A DNA stretch of 64,000 nucleotides from NCBI RefSeq assembly GCF_039536245.1, contig NZ_BAAAYN010000048.1:97733-161732 (forward strand). The letters are read 5' to 3'. Under the pieces are notes generated by a model. It had not been told where the DNA came from and did not search any database. It saw nothing but the letters and a program-made list of their open reading frames with translations. The stretch comes from Cryptosporangium minutisporangium. GTDB taxonomy: Bacteria; Actinomycetota; Actinomycetes; Mycobacteriales; Cryptosporangiaceae. Below, in pieces: positions 7,963 to 16,975 of the stretch. Both the position numbers and the translations under genes were made by a program. Within the stretch, counting starts at the first letter, position 1; every line of letters begins with the position of its first letter.

Positions 7963-9390
7963 TTGAGCAGAAACGAGCCGGGCTACGGTGGGCCGGGTCC
8001 GCCCGGTGCGGCGTCGAGCCGTCCTGCCGACAAAGCGGCCTGCCTGGTCGCCCGGCAGCCGTTGGTCCTCGTCGTCGGGCCGTCCGGCGCGGGGCGGAGT
8101 GCGGCGATCACGATCCTCGCTGGTCCCGCCGCCGGGGGAACGATGATCGACCTCGGCGCGCTGTGGATGGCTGTCGACCCGCCAGGCGACCGGCCGCGCA
8201 CCGTCCGTCTCAACGGAGCACCGTCGGCGGTCGGGCGGAAAGGCTGGGAAGCCATCGCCGGTGCGATCGGGGCGGTGGCCGCTCCGCCGGCGGTGGTCCT
8301 CGTCGACACGTTCCGCGGGTTGTCCGCGGCCCTGGGCGACGACGGCGCGGCCGAGACGGTCAGCGCGCTGGTGGCGCCCGGCCGGACGGTGGTCCTGGTG
8401 CTGGACGACCTGGTCGAGGCCGAGCAGTTCGGTGCGGTCGCGTTACGACACGGGGCCGTGGTGACCGTCGACGACCAGACGATCCGCGACGTCCGCTCGG
8501 TGGCCGACCTGGTGGGTGAGGGCGCCGCCGGGCCGGGGGCACCACCGCAGCGGCGCGCCTGGGCGGATGCCGCCGCCGAATTGGCGAGGCCGGTTCCGAT
8601 CACACCGCCGGCGATCGGGACCGCTCCGGCGGCAGTGCCGGAACCCCGTGAGGCCGACGGCGGCAACGCGTCAAACGATCGGCGTCGGCGCTGGTGGCGA
8701 CGGAGTGAGCCGGAGCCACCGGGCGCCTTGGGCGTGCCCCCGGTCGGGCCGCCGCCGCTGGGGCAGCCACCGTTGCCTCCGCCCGGTTCGGACGGGCAGC
8801 GGCCGGAGCCAGGGACCCTGCCGTTCGCGGCGCAGCCCGTCGAGGAGGTGCCCTCGGACCCCGCGGTCGGCGTCACCGTGGCCGTCACCGACACCACCGG
8901 CATGCGGATCGATCGCCCGTTGGCGCCGGGTGGGTACTACCTGATCCAGCTGACGATGAGATCCGCGCCCACTGACCCAGCGCCCGCTGACCCAGCGCCA
9001 CCGGATCCCAGGCCCGACCCGGTCGGCGCGTGGGTGCAGGTGTCGGTCGTCGCGGAGACGGTCACGGTGCCGGTGGGTCCGCACGCGATGTTCGTGCCCC
9101 GGCACGGCGTTGCGTGGACCTGTCCGTGCGAGCCAGGCGGACCGCACACCTGCCTGCCCGAGGAGCGGTCCGAGCAGCTGGATCTGCCGTTCGTCGCCCC
9201 GCGGCGGCCGGACGTCTACCGGGTTCACCTGGCCGTCCGGCACCGCGCCACCGTGATCCACCAGACCCGGCTGGAGCTGCCGGTGATCGGCCCCGGCCAC
9301 GACCTGCCGGTCTCGGCCGGTCCGAGCGCGACCGTGACCTACGAGGCTCCGGCCCTGCGACCCTCCGCCCCGCGCCCACCCAGCCGGTAG
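7963..9390 (+). CDS. Unknown protein with degenerate P-loop and Pro-rich linker
   Basis: I do not recognise this 475-aa protein. Residues 33-190 form an alpha/beta domain starting PLVLVVGPSGAGRSAA, which has the shape of a Walker A loop but Arg45 replaces the usual Lys. Later strands VVLVDTF and TVVLVLDDL could hold a Walker B-like Asp. Residues about 210-310 are Pro/Gly-rich and likely disordered. The C-terminal ~150 residues look like a beta-rich domain with a Cys pair (CPCEPGGPHTCLP) and a DPAPADPAP repeat. The TTG start is supported by GGGGAAG just upstream. It has no operon partner. Function unknown; a nucleotide-binding role is tentative. Confidence 0.65.
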   Translation: MSRNEPGYGGPGPPGAASSRPADKAACLVARQPLVLVVGPSGAGRSAAITILAGPAAGGTMIDLGALWMAVDPPGDRPRTVRLNGAPSAVGRKGWEAIAGAIGAVAAPPAVVLVDTFRGLSAALGDDGAAETVSALVAPGRTVVLVLDDLVEAEQFGAVALRHGAVVTVDDQTIRDVRSVADLVGEGAAGPGAPPQRRAWADAAAELARPVPITPPAIGTAPAAVPEPREADGGNASNDRRRRWWRRSEPEPPGALGVPPVGPPPLGQPPLPPPGSDGQRPEPGTLPFAAQPVEEVPSDPAVGVTVAVTDTTGMRIDRPLAPGGYYLIQLTMRSAPTDPAPADPAPPDPRPDPVGAWVQVSVVAETVTVPVGPHAMFVPRHGVAWTCPCEPGGPHTCLPEERSEQLDLPFVAPRRPDVYRVHLAVRHRATVIHQTRLELPVIGPGHDLPVSAGPSATVTYEAPALRPSAPRPPSR

Positions 9391-9396
9391 CGGACG

Positions 9397-9993
9397 TCAG
9401 ACCCGCGGGCGATCCGTCGCCCGGGTCGCCAGCCCGGGATAGTCGGTGACGAAGCCGTCGGTGTCGACGGAGATCTGGACCCGGTAGTCGCCGGAGCGGA
9501 ACCCGATCTGTCCGTCACCGGCCACCGCGTACCGCTGGGTATTGGCGATCACCGCGAGCGACGGCAGCTCGACGAACGCGACGTTCAGCTCGAATTCGCT
9601 GCCGACGGACTGCCGGAGCAGGTCGAGCCGACGGATCGGCAGCGTGTTGGTGAGCGGTGAGAACTCGAGGTCGATGTCGAGCGCGTCGGCGAACGTCTCC
9701 GGATACTCGGCTCCGGCGGGCGGCCCGGCCAGCGTGCCGGTCTCGCTCGCCCGTACCTTCCACGGATCACGGCCGGTCTGCCGTGCCAGCCGCAGGGAGC
9801 GGGACCAGCCGGCGCCCTCGGTCTGGATCTCCAGCGCGATCGTGGCCCACTGCGCGTCGGTGGCGAGGGTGTAGCGGGCGCTGTACGGCTCGGGGGCCGC
9901 GCCGAGCGCCCATCCGGCGGCGCGGAGACCGCGGTCCGTGTTCACAGCCGCCAGCTCTGCTCCGAAGCCCAACCGATTCCACGCCAGCTCCAT
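9397..9993 (-). CDS. Putative glycolipid-binding family protein (DUF1089)
   Basis: This 198-aa soluble protein resembles the DUF1089/putative glycolipid-binding family, with a start like MELAWNRLGF, a central WSRSLRLARQ segment and late LEFSPLTNTLPIRRL and TDYPGLATR motifs. The ATG at 9993 is preferred because GAGAGGAG lies upstream and family homology begins there; an in-frame start at 10044 adds 17 atypical residues. Biological function is poorly known for the family. It converges with the unknown P-loop protein gene with only 6 nt between stops. Confidence 0.8.
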   Translation of the reverse strand: MELAWNRLGFGAELAAVNTDRGLRAAGWALGAAPEPYSARYTLATDAQWATIALEIQTEGAGWSRSLRLARQTGRDPWKVRASETGTLAGPPAGAEYPETFADALDIDLEFSPLTNTLPIRRLDLLRQSVGSEFELNVAFVELPSLAVIANTQRYAVAGDGQIGFRSGDYRVQISVDTDGFVTDYPGLATRATDRPRV

Positions 9994-10126
9994 GTGCGCG
10001 GCTCCTCTCGACCCGTCGCTGTCGGACGTGCACAACCCTGCCACGGTCGCGGCGCTTTCCTGTGGTGATCCACAGCGTCGTCCGGGCTCCGGGTTCGCGG
10101 TTCTGCCGCAGAGGCATCATGGCGTC

Positions 10127-11254
10127 ATGGACCTCTGGGCGAACCTGGACGACTTGCGGCGGCGACAGAGCGAGAAGTGGCGGCACTACCCGGCGGACGT
10201 TCTCCCGGTGTTCGTCGCCGAGATGGATTCGACGCTCGCCGAGCCGGTCCGGGCCGCGCTCGCGTCCGCGTTGGACAACTCCGACACCGGCTACGCACAT
10301 CCGGAAGGCTTGCCGGAGGCCTTCGCCGGCTTCGCCGGCCGACGCTGGGGATGGGACCCGCAACCGGCGACGATGACGCTCATGCCGGACGTCGCCCGGG
10401 CGGCGCGGACCGCGATAGAGCTGGTCAGCGAACCGGGTGACGCGGTAGTGATCAACCCGCCGGTGTATCCGCCGTTCTACGAGTGGCTGGAGATGACCGG
10501 ACGGCGGCTGGTGTCCAACCCGCTCCGACCAGGCCCGGACGGATGGCGGCTGGACCTGGAAGGGCTCGAGGCAGCGTTCGCCGGCGGCGCCCGCGTCCAT
10601 CTGCTGTGCAATCCGCAGAACCCGACCGGCACCGTCCACACCCGCGCCGAGCTCGACGCGGTCGCGGAACTCGCCGAGCGGTACGACGTGCGCGTCGTGT
10701 CCGACGAGATCCACGCGCCGCTGACGCTCGGCGACGCGCGTTTCACCCCGTTCCTGTCGCTGGATCGACCGGCGGCGCGGACCGGGTTCGCCGCGGTGTC
10801 GGCGTCGAAGGCGTGGAACCTCGCCGGGCTGAAGGCCGCGCTCCTCGTCGGTGGCGACGAGGTGGTGGGGGAGTTCCGGCGGATCCCGGAGGACGCGACG
10901 TCGTCCACCGGGCTCTTCGGCGTGGTGGCGTCGATCGCGGCGCTGAACGAGGGAGAGGCGTGGCTCGACGAGCTGCGGGCGGCGCTCGAGGTGAACCGGC
11001 GGTGGCTCGAGGAAGCGCTTGCGCCGCTGGGCATCGGCTACCGGCCGCCGGACGCGACGTTCCTCGCGTGGCTCGACTTCCGGGGCCTCGGACTCGGTGA
11101 CGAGCCCGCTGCTGCGCTGCTCGACCGTGGACGGGTCGCGCTCTACCGCGGCCTCGACTTCGGTCCCGAGGGTGCCGGATTCGCGCGCTTCAACTTCGCG
11201 ACTCGCCCCGAAGTCCTCGCGGAGGCGGTCGCCCGCATAGCGGCAGCCTTGTAA
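10127..11254 (+). CDS. MalY/PatB-type aminotransferase-fold C-S lyase
   Basis: This 375-aa fold-type I PLP enzyme has the N-terminal FVAEMDSTLAEPV segment characteristic of MalY/PatB, the CNPQNPTGTVHT motif, the VSDEIHAPL Asp motif and the PLP-lysine region SASKAWNLAGLKAALL. The family performs cystathionine beta-lyase or cysteine C-S lyase reactions, giving homocysteine or H2S, pyruvate and ammonia. The ATG at 10127 begins the conserved MDLWANLDDL start. It stands alone between convergent and divergent neighbours. With the Cds1-like enzyme it gives the region two candidate sulfur amino acid lyases. Confidence 0.88.
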   Translation: MDLWANLDDLRRRQSEKWRHYPADVLPVFVAEMDSTLAEPVRAALASALDNSDTGYAHPEGLPEAFAGFAGRRWGWDPQPATMTLMPDVARAARTAIELVSEPGDAVVINPPVYPPFYEWLEMTGRRLVSNPLRPGPDGWRLDLEGLEAAFAGGARVHLLCNPQNPTGTVHTRAELDAVAELAERYDVRVVSDEIHAPLTLGDARFTPFLSLDRPAARTGFAAVSASKAWNLAGLKAALLVGGDEVVGEFRRIPEDATSSTGLFGVVASIAALNEGEAWLDELRAALEVNRRWLEEALAPLGIGYRPPDATFLAWLDFRGLGLGDEPAAALLDRGRVALYRGLDFGPEGAGFARFNFATRPEVLAEAVARIAAAL

Positions 11255-11275
11255 CGCCCTCGCGGGGTCAATGCA

Positions 11276-12640
11276 CTAGGCGAGAACCTCGTCCAGGACG
11301 GACATGATCGCGTCGCCGGCCAGCATCGCGATGCCGGCTCCGGCGGCGACCGCGACGATCAGGACGATGGCCACGATCAGCGCGGTCTTGCGTCCACTGC
11401 CCTTCGGTTCCGGCTCGACGGTGCCGGTGCCGGTGCCGAGCAGGGCTCCGGCCAGCGACGACGTGTTCTCCACGTTCTCCGGGGACTGGCTGCCCCGCCT
11501 CGTGGTGGCGCGACCCGGTGCGAACGGTGCGTCGAAACTCGGCGGCTGCTCGGGCTCGGGCGGGCGGACGCCGTCCGGATAGGGCGACCAACCGGGCTCG
11601 ATCGTCCACGCCGGTCGGTTCACCGGCGGTGGCGCGGACACCGGAGGCGGCGCGGACACCGGAGGCGGCGCGGACACCGGAGGCGGCGCGGCGACCGGAG
11701 GCGTCGGTACCCGGGCCGCGGCCCTGGCCCCGGCCGGTGGGCGCGGCGGAGGAACGTGCTGGACGTCCGGGCCCGAACTCGGCGCCACCGGCACCGACGC
11801 CTTGCCCGATGCCGGTGGGGCGGGGCTGACCGGGCGCACCACGGTCTGGTCGACCGGCGTCGAGGAGGCGACCTGGTGCACGGCGGTCGCGTCCGTGCGA
11901 GCCGGCGCGAGCGGCGATTGGTGGACGGCGGTCTGTTCGCTACGCGAGTCGCCCGCCGGGCTCGCGGCCTTTTCGCTCGTGGCGGCCGGGTCGCTGGCGG
12001 CCGGTGCGGAAGCGGCCGGTGCCGTGGGGGCCGGGGTAGTGGCGGCCGGTGCAGCAGCCGCCGGGGTAGCAGCGGCCGGTGCAGTAGCGGCCGGGGTAGT
12101 GGCCGGAGGGCTCGTCTCAGCCTTGGTTGCGGCGGGCGTGCTCGCCGCCTCAGCGGCCGGCGCGGTCGACGGGCTCGCTGTCTGCGGGGCAGCCGGAGTG
12201 GCGGGCGTGCTCTCCGGGGCCGGGGTGGGCGGTGTGTCCTGGCGGGCTTCGGCGAGGCGGGCGACGAGCTCGGCCGGGAGCGGCGCGATGCGGGTCTCCG
12301 CGTTGGACTGGACTGCCTCCTCGTCCGGTGCCGAGCTCTCGGTCCCGGACGGCGCCGACTCGGGCTCCGCGGGCGGTGCGGCCTCGGCAGGCGGTGCCGA
12401 CTGCGACGCAACCGGCTCGGGCTTCGTCGGTTGGGCTTTCGTCGGTTGAGCCTCCGCGGCGGGGGACGGCGCCGGCGGCGTCGCGTCCCCAGGAGCGTCG
12501 GGAGCCGTCTCGGTCGCGGCACCCTCGGCCGGCGTAGCCGGCTTCGGATCCGGGATGGCCGGCGGCGTGAAGCGGGAACCACCCGGGAGCTGCGACGGAT
12601 CGAGCCGTACGGTCCGGGGGCCCTCTTCCTCCTCGGCCAT
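11276..12640 (-). CDS. Pro/Ala-rich tail-anchored membrane protein, unknown function
   Basis: This 454-aa protein is dominated by low-complexity Pro/Ala/Ser/Thr sequence and has one hydrophobic segment, TALIVAIVLIVAVAAGAGIA, close to the C-terminus. There is no signal peptide, so a cytoplasmic N-terminus with a C-terminal membrane anchor is likely. Residues near 320-345 contain PPPVSA repeats encoded by an 18-nt tandem repeat. No enzymatic motif is visible. The order (-) NlpC/P60 hydrolase then this gene, 117 nt apart, suggests possible co-transcription and a cell-envelope role, which is inference. The strong codon bias suggests it is really translated. Confidence 0.6.
   Translation of the reverse strand: MAEEEEGPRTVRLDPSQLPGGSRFTPPAIPDPKPATPAEGAATETAPDAPGDATPPAPSPAAEAQPTKAQPTKPEPVASQSAPPAEAAPPAEPESAPSGTESSAPDEEAVQSNAETRIAPLPAELVARLAEARQDTPPTPAPESTPATPAAPQTASPSTAPAAEAASTPAATKAETSPPATTPAATAPAAATPAAAAPAATTPAPTAPAASAPAASDPAATSEKAASPAGDSRSEQTAVHQSPLAPARTDATAVHQVASSTPVDQTVVRPVSPAPPASGKASVPVAPSSGPDVQHVPPPRPPAGARAAARVPTPPVAAPPPVSAPPPVSAPPPVSAPPPVNRPAWTIEPGWSPYPDGVRPPEPEQPPSFDAPFAPGRATTRRGSQSPENVENTSSLAGALLGTGTGTVEPEPKGSGRKTALIVAIVLIVAVAAGAGIAMLAGDAIMSVLDEVLA
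11631..11702. repeat. 18-nt tandem repeat, four units
   Basis: Four consecutive units of GGCGCGGACACCGGAGGC are present; the fourth has one substitution. They encode PPPVSA-type hexapeptides in the tail-anchored protein. Copy number may vary between strains. Confidence 0.85.
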
Positions 12641-12757
12641 GACGATCTCCTACCTCTCGGTCGTTCGGGCGGCCGACGAAACCGTCCCACGTGCGAGGAA
12701 GGATTTCCGTTGGACAGCTGACAGAACCCCGTTCAGCGCGGAAATGCCGTCGATTCG

Positions 12758-14602
12758 TTAGCGATGGTCACCGAGGGTCGCCGCGCTCGACCGTTCGGTC
12801 GACGATCGGCGTGAGCCGCTCGGCGCCGCGGGCCGCGTCGGCGCTGCTGACCGCAGATTCCGGCGGGCGTCCGCCGACCGTCCTGGGGTCCCCGACGCCT
12901 TCGCCGACCGCGGCGCCGTACCCCGCTCGCTCGCGCGCGGGCTGCCGGCCCGCCCCGGCGTGCTCGCCGAGGACGTCGGACTCCCGGACGTCCGGCGGCT
13001 GGCCCCCGTCGGGCTGCCCGACGCGCGCGGGCTGCCCGACGTTGCGGGAGCACCCGACGTCCGGCGTCCGGCGCCCGTTGACTCGGGGCTGCTCGACGGG
13101 GTACCCGACGCTCGCGGGGTGGCGGACGCGCGCCGCGACTGGTCGGCCGGCGGCGCGGTGCGGGGCCGGAGCACGGTCGGCGACGGCGTCGGCTTGCTTG
13201 CGCGCGGCGACGGTTCGCTCGCGCGGTCTTGGGGGCGCCCCGGAACCACGCGCCCCGCCGAGAAGAACTCCGACCACCAGACCGGCGCCACCCGCACCAC
13301 GTCCCCCGTGGTCGGCGCGTGCACCATCAGGCCGCGGCCGAGGTAGACGCCGACGTGGTGGATCGTGTTCCAGTCGGCTCGATCAGTGGCGAAGAACAGC
13401 AGGTCACCGGGGAGCAGCGCGGTGATCGGCACCGGTCGGCTGGCTCGGTACTGCGGCCGTGCGGTACGCGGCAGCAGCACGTCCGACGACGCGTACGCGG
13501 TCTGCACCAGACCGGAGCAGTCGAACCGGTCCGGCCCCTCCGCGCCCCACTCGTACGGCTTCCCGCGCTGCGCGAGCGCGTACTCCACCGCGGAGATCGC
13601 TGCCTTCCCGGCGGCGCCCTTCGCGTCGCGTAGGTATCGGCGGGCCAGCGCGGCCTCGACGGCGTCCCGACGACGTTCGGCCGCCGCCAGCGCGGACGCC
13701 CGCGCTGCCCGCAACCGGCGCAGCGCCTCACCACGGGCGGTGAGGTTCCGGCGGAGCGCATCGACGCGGCTCTGCTGTGCGGCCAGCCGCTCGTCGGCGC
13801 GGCGGGCGGCGTCGGCGGCCGCGCGCTCGTGCGCCTCGGCAGCTTCCAGGCTCAACACCGCGGTTCCGAGTTTCGGACGGCCGAGCATGGCGGCGCGCGG
13901 ATCGACCGCCAGGCCCTCCGGGCGGCTCGCCTCCGCGATGAACGACTCCCGAGCCCAGGCCTCCGCGTCGGACGCGGCCGCTGCCGTGGTCGCCCGGGCG
14001 GCGGCGAGCGTGGACGCCGCGGTGGCCTGCGCTGCGGTGAGCGGGGGTAGCGCCTCGCGCGCGTCGGTGAGCTGCTCCGCGACGGCCTCGGCGGCTGCGG
14101 ACTCGCGCGCGATCCGAGCCAGTGCCGGATCGGTGGTCGGGCGGGCCGGCGTGGTCGCCGGTCGTGCCGATGCGCCGGGGCGCCGTCCGGCGTCGGCCGT
14201 CGGTCGGCCGGCCCGTCGCAGCGTGAACGTCGCGGAGATGGCCGGACCGTCCACGCCGTCCGGCAGGTCGATGGCGACCGGCGGCCGGTTGAGCGCCGAG
14301 CGGCCCGGCGCGTTGCCGGTATCCCGCGTCGGTACGCCGGACGCGCTGCCGTGCAGTGCGGCGACAGCCTGGCCGGCGTCGGCTCGTGCCAGGCCCGAGC
14401 CGGTGACGAGCGTCAGAGCCGTGCCGACGGCGATCGACGCCCGGACCGTCCGAATCGCGGCCTGCTTTTCCCGGCTGCGGAGCAGCGCGGGGACGTTGCG
14501 CACCGCGTTCGCCAGTGGCACGAGTGCTGCCGGAGCGCGCAGCGCGCCGGAGAACGAGCGAGGAGGGGAGAAGCGGGTGGATTTCCGGTGTGCGCCGCCC
14601 AT
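12758..14602 (-). CDS. NlpC/P60 hydrolase with Ser/Thr/Arg-rich tail
   Basis: This 614-aa protein has an atypically long N-terminal region with one hydrophobic stretch (SIAVGTALTLVTGSGLARADA, near residues 55-75), which may act as a late signal or anchor. A coiled-coil Ala/Arg-rich region (about 150-335) precedes an NlpC/P60 domain with catalytic Cys in RFDCSGLVQ and His in HHVGVYLG and MVHAPTTG. The last ~150 residues are a Ser/Thr/Pro/Arg-rich low-complexity tail, unusual for the family and perhaps wall-associated. The likely role is peptidoglycan stem-peptide cleavage. Its upstream region is shared with the divergent mqnE gene. Confidence 0.85.
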   Translation of the reverse strand: MGGAHRKSTRFSPPRSFSGALRAPAALVPLANAVRNVPALLRSREKQAAIRTVRASIAVGTALTLVTGSGLARADAGQAVAALHGSASGVPTRDTGNAPGRSALNRPPVAIDLPDGVDGPAISATFTLRRAGRPTADAGRRPGASARPATTPARPTTDPALARIARESAAAEAVAEQLTDAREALPPLTAAQATAASTLAAARATTAAAASDAEAWARESFIAEASRPEGLAVDPRAAMLGRPKLGTAVLSLEAAEAHERAAADAARRADERLAAQQSRVDALRRNLTARGEALRRLRAARASALAAAERRRDAVEAALARRYLRDAKGAAGKAAISAVEYALAQRGKPYEWGAEGPDRFDCSGLVQTAYASSDVLLPRTARPQYRASRPVPITALLPGDLLFFATDRADWNTIHHVGVYLGRGLMVHAPTTGDVVRVAPVWWSEFFSAGRVVPGRPQDRASEPSPRASKPTPSPTVLRPRTAPPADQSRRASATPRASGTPSSSPESTGAGRRTSGAPATSGSPRASGSPTGASRRTSGSPTSSASTPGRAGSPRASERGTAPRSAKASGTPGRSADARRNLRSAAPTRPAAPSGSRRSSTERSSAATLGDHR

Positions 14603-14824
14603 CAGCCTCGGTTCCCGCTCTCTGGGCTCCGGCTCGCCGAAGGGTGGCTTCGCCGGTTATGTCCGTCTAGAGGCACTAACTGGGTATAGCAAAATATGGG
14701 TAAACAGTCACGTCTTTGATCGTTATTGCTCGCTAGTTCGGTATGTCCGGTTGCTGGTGCCGGGTGGGTCTCGACACAGGCGGTCCTAGCCGCAGGTCGT
14801 CGGAGCGCGCGTACGCTGGTTGGC
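14603..14824. promoter_or_regulatory. Divergent promoter region, NlpC/P60 gene and mqnE
   Basis: This AT-richer 222-nt spacer lies between divergent genes. On the minus strand, GTGACT and TATACC are separated by 17 nt, a possible -35/-10 pair for the hydrolase gene. A CGAAG-CCACC-CTTCG hairpin sits just before its start. I looked for a c-di-AMP riboswitch, common upstream of such hydrolases, and did not find its conserved core. Confidence 0.4.
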
Positions 14825-15994
14825 ATGGATTCCGGCCTCAAGCGTGAGATCGAGCAGAAGGTACGAGCTGGTGAGCGGCTCTCGTACGACGACGGCGTCG
14901 CTCTCTACGACTGTGACGACCTGGCCTGGCTCGGTGGCCTCGCGCACGAGGTCCGCACCGCCAAGAACGGCGACGTCGTCGTGTTCAACGTGAACCGTCA
15001 CCTGAACATGACCAACGTCTGCTCCGCGTCGTGCGCGTACTGCTCGTTCCAGCGGAAGCCGGGCGAGAAGGACGCGTACACGATGCGCATCGAGGAGGCG
15101 GTTCGACTCGCCAAGGGCATGGAGTCCGAGGGCCTCACCGAGCTGCACATCGTCAACGGTCTGCACCCGACGCTGCCGTGGCGGTACTACCCGCGGTCGC
15201 TGCGCGCGCTCAAGGAAGTTCTGCCGAACGTCTCGCTGAAGGCGTTCACCGCTACCGAGATCCACTGGTTCGAGAAGATCTCCGGCCTGTCCGCCGACGA
15301 GATCCTCGACGAGCTGATCGACGCCGGGCTGGAGTCGCTGACCGGCGGTGGCGCCGAGATCTTCGACTGGGAGGTCCGGCAGCACATCGTCGACCACGCC
15401 ACGCACTGGGAAGACTGGTCGCGGATCCACCGGCTGGCGCACGCGAAGGGCCTCAAGACGCCCTGCACGATGCTGTACGGCCACATCGAGGAGCCGCGTC
15501 ACCGCGTCGACCACGTGCTCCGACTGCGCGAGCTGCAGGACGAGACCGGCGGCTTCCAGGTGTTCATCCCGCTGCGCTACCAGCACGACGGAGCGAAGCC
15601 GGCCGACGGGAAGATCCGTAACCGGCTCGAGGAGCGGACGCAGATGGCGACGCCCGCCGAGTCGCTGAAGACGTTCGCGGTCTCCCGGCTGCTGTTCGAC
15701 AACGTCCCGCACGTGAAGTGCTTCTGGGTCATGCACGGGCTCTCGCTGGCCCAGCTGTCGCTCAACTTCGGTGTGGACGACCTGGACGGTTCGGTCGTGG
15801 AGTACAAGATCACCCACGACGCCGACCGGTACGGGACGCCGAACACGATGCACCGGGACGGGCTGCTCGACCTCATCCGCGACGCCGGGTTCACGCCCGT
15901 CGAGCGGAACACACGGTACGAGGTGGTGCGGCGGTACGACGGGCCGACGCCGCTGGCGGAGCGGCGGGCCGAGCCGCAGCCGATGTGGAGCTGA
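14825..15994 (+). CDS. mqnE: Aminofutalosine synthase MqnE (radical SAM)
   Basis: This 389-aa radical SAM enzyme carries the cluster motif NVCSASCAYCSF with Cys66, Cys70 and Cys73. Conserved stretches EGLTELHIVNGLHP and SLTGGGAEIFDWEVR are characteristic of MqnE. It joins 3-(1-carboxyvinyl)oxybenzoate, made by MqnA, to the SAM-derived adenosyl radical to give aminofutalosine. The ATG at 14825 begins the family-like MDSGLKREIEQKV; a longer in-frame start at 14726 is not supported. A DUF4229 gene follows after 6 nt. Confidence 0.95.
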   Translation: MDSGLKREIEQKVRAGERLSYDDGVALYDCDDLAWLGGLAHEVRTAKNGDVVVFNVNRHLNMTNVCSASCAYCSFQRKPGEKDAYTMRIEEAVRLAKGMESEGLTELHIVNGLHPTLPWRYYPRSLRALKEVLPNVSLKAFTATEIHWFEKISGLSADEILDELIDAGLESLTGGGAEIFDWEVRQHIVDHATHWEDWSRIHRLAHAKGLKTPCTMLYGHIEEPRHRVDHVLRLRELQDETGGFQVFIPLRYQHDGAKPADGKIRNRLEERTQMATPAESLKTFAVSRLLFDNVPHVKCFWVMHGLSLAQLSLNFGVDDLDGSVVEYKITHDADRYGTPNTMHRDGLLDLIRDAGFTPVERNTRYEVVRRYDGPTPLAERRAEPQPMWS

Positions 15995-16000
15995 TCGCTG

Positions 16001-16300
16001 ATGACTGAGCGGGATCCGGCCGGGCGGTCGAGCACGTTGGAGCAGCTACACCCGGGCTTCCTCTACACGGTGGCTCGTTTCATGGTGTTCGCGGCCTGCG
16101 TGATCGTGCTGTTCCTGATCGGGTTCCGCTCCTGGATGCTCGTGCTCGGGGCGTTGCTGCTCTCCGCACCGCTGTCGTTCTTCCTGCTGCGTCGGCAGCG
16201 GGAGGCTTTCGCCATGCGCGTCGAGGGGCGGATGAGCAAGCGTCAGCAGGAGAAGGCCAGGCTGCGCGCCGCCCTGGCCGGCGACGACGACGAGCGCTGA
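16001..16300 (+). CDS. DUF4229 small membrane protein
   Basis: This 99-aa protein has two transmembrane helices (about residues 22-42 and 47-66) joined by a tight turn, then a basic, helical, charged C-terminus (RRQREAFAMRVEGRMSKRQQ). It matches the actinobacterial DUF4229 family. It sits 6 nt after mqnE on the same strand, so it is probably co-transcribed. A link to menaquinone synthesis at the membrane is suggested only by position. Function unknown. Confidence 0.82.
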   Translation: MTERDPAGRSSTLEQLHPGFLYTVARFMVFAACVIVLFLIGFRSWMLVLGALLLSAPLSFFLLRRQREAFAMRVEGRMSKRQQEKARLRAALAGDDDER

Positions 16301-16307
16301 CCGCTTC

Positions 16308-16928
16308 TTACCGGCGGCGGCGCGGGCGGGATAACCCGGCTCGGATGGTGGCGGTTCGGGCGGCCGAGACGTCGACCTCCAGATCGAACGGCTCGGTGAC
16401 GACGATCTGGTCACCGGTCACCCGCTGCACCTCTTCGTACCAGCGTCCGACCCGTCGGTGCTCGACGATCGTGAACGGATCGAGGTCGACGAGCCAGTAC
16501 GACGGGATGCCTGCGGTCGCGTAGATCCGGGGCTTGGTCTGTCGATCGAGCCGTCCCGTGCCGGGGGAGATGACCTCGACGGCGAGCCGAACCGCGTCAC
16601 TCTGCGTCCGTGCGTAGCCTTCGCCCACCTCGCGAGGGACGACGATCAGATCGGGGCGTGGGCACTGCCGCTTGTCCTCCATCGCGACGTCGACGTCACT
16701 GACGACGACGAAGTCCTCGGGCAACACTCGGTCGAGCGCGACCTGCAGTCGAAAGACGACGGTGTTGTGCAGGTTGACGGGGCTTGCGCACACGATGATG
16801 TGTCCGTCGATCAGCTCGTGGCGGATGTCGGTGTCTTCTCCCAGGGCGTCGTAGTCGTCGATCGTCGCGGTGCCGTAGGCGGGGGCCGGGGCGCTCATCA
16901 GCTGCACCTGCTTCCGTCGGAAGTTCAA
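16308..16928 (-). CDS. Uma2-family (DUF820) putative restriction-like nuclease
   Basis: This 206-aa protein has the Uma2/DUF820 PD-(D/E)xK-like fold: IRHELIDGHIIV near the N-terminus, RPDLIVV, then RLAVEVISPGTGRLDRQTK and IPSYWLVDLD. The Asp in PDL, the Glu in AVEV and the Lys in TKPR fit the nuclease-like active site. The family is common in cyanobacteria and actinobacteria and its biological role is unclear. TTG at 16928 is chosen over ATG at 16898 because a perfect GGAGGT lies 6 nt upstream (16940-16935). It converges with the DUF4229 gene. Confidence 0.82.
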   Translation of the reverse strand: MNFRRKQVQLMSAPAPAYGTATIDDYDALGEDTDIRHELIDGHIIVCASPVNLHNTVVFRLQVALDRVLPEDFVVVSDVDVAMEDKRQCPRPDLIVVPREVGEGYARTQSDAVRLAVEVISPGTGRLDRQTKPRIYATAGIPSYWLVDLDPFTIVEHRRVGRWYEEVQRVTGDQIVVTEPFDLEVDVSAARTATIRAGLSRPRRRR

Positions 16929-16934
16929 TTGGTC

Positions 16935-16940
16935 ACCTCC
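16935..16940 (-). promoter_or_regulatory. Strong ribosome binding site selecting a TTG start
   Basis: GGAGGT on the minus strand sits 6 nt before TTG at 16928. No comparable site precedes the downstream ATG at 16898. Confidence 0.7.
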
Positions 16941-16975
16941 GATCCTAACCACACGTGCCAACGAGTGCTACCGGC

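Noticed and set aside
14603..14720. c-di-AMP (ydaO) riboswitch upstream of the NlpC/P60 gene
   Set aside because: Such hydrolases often have one, but the conserved core elements are not present and the leader is too short.
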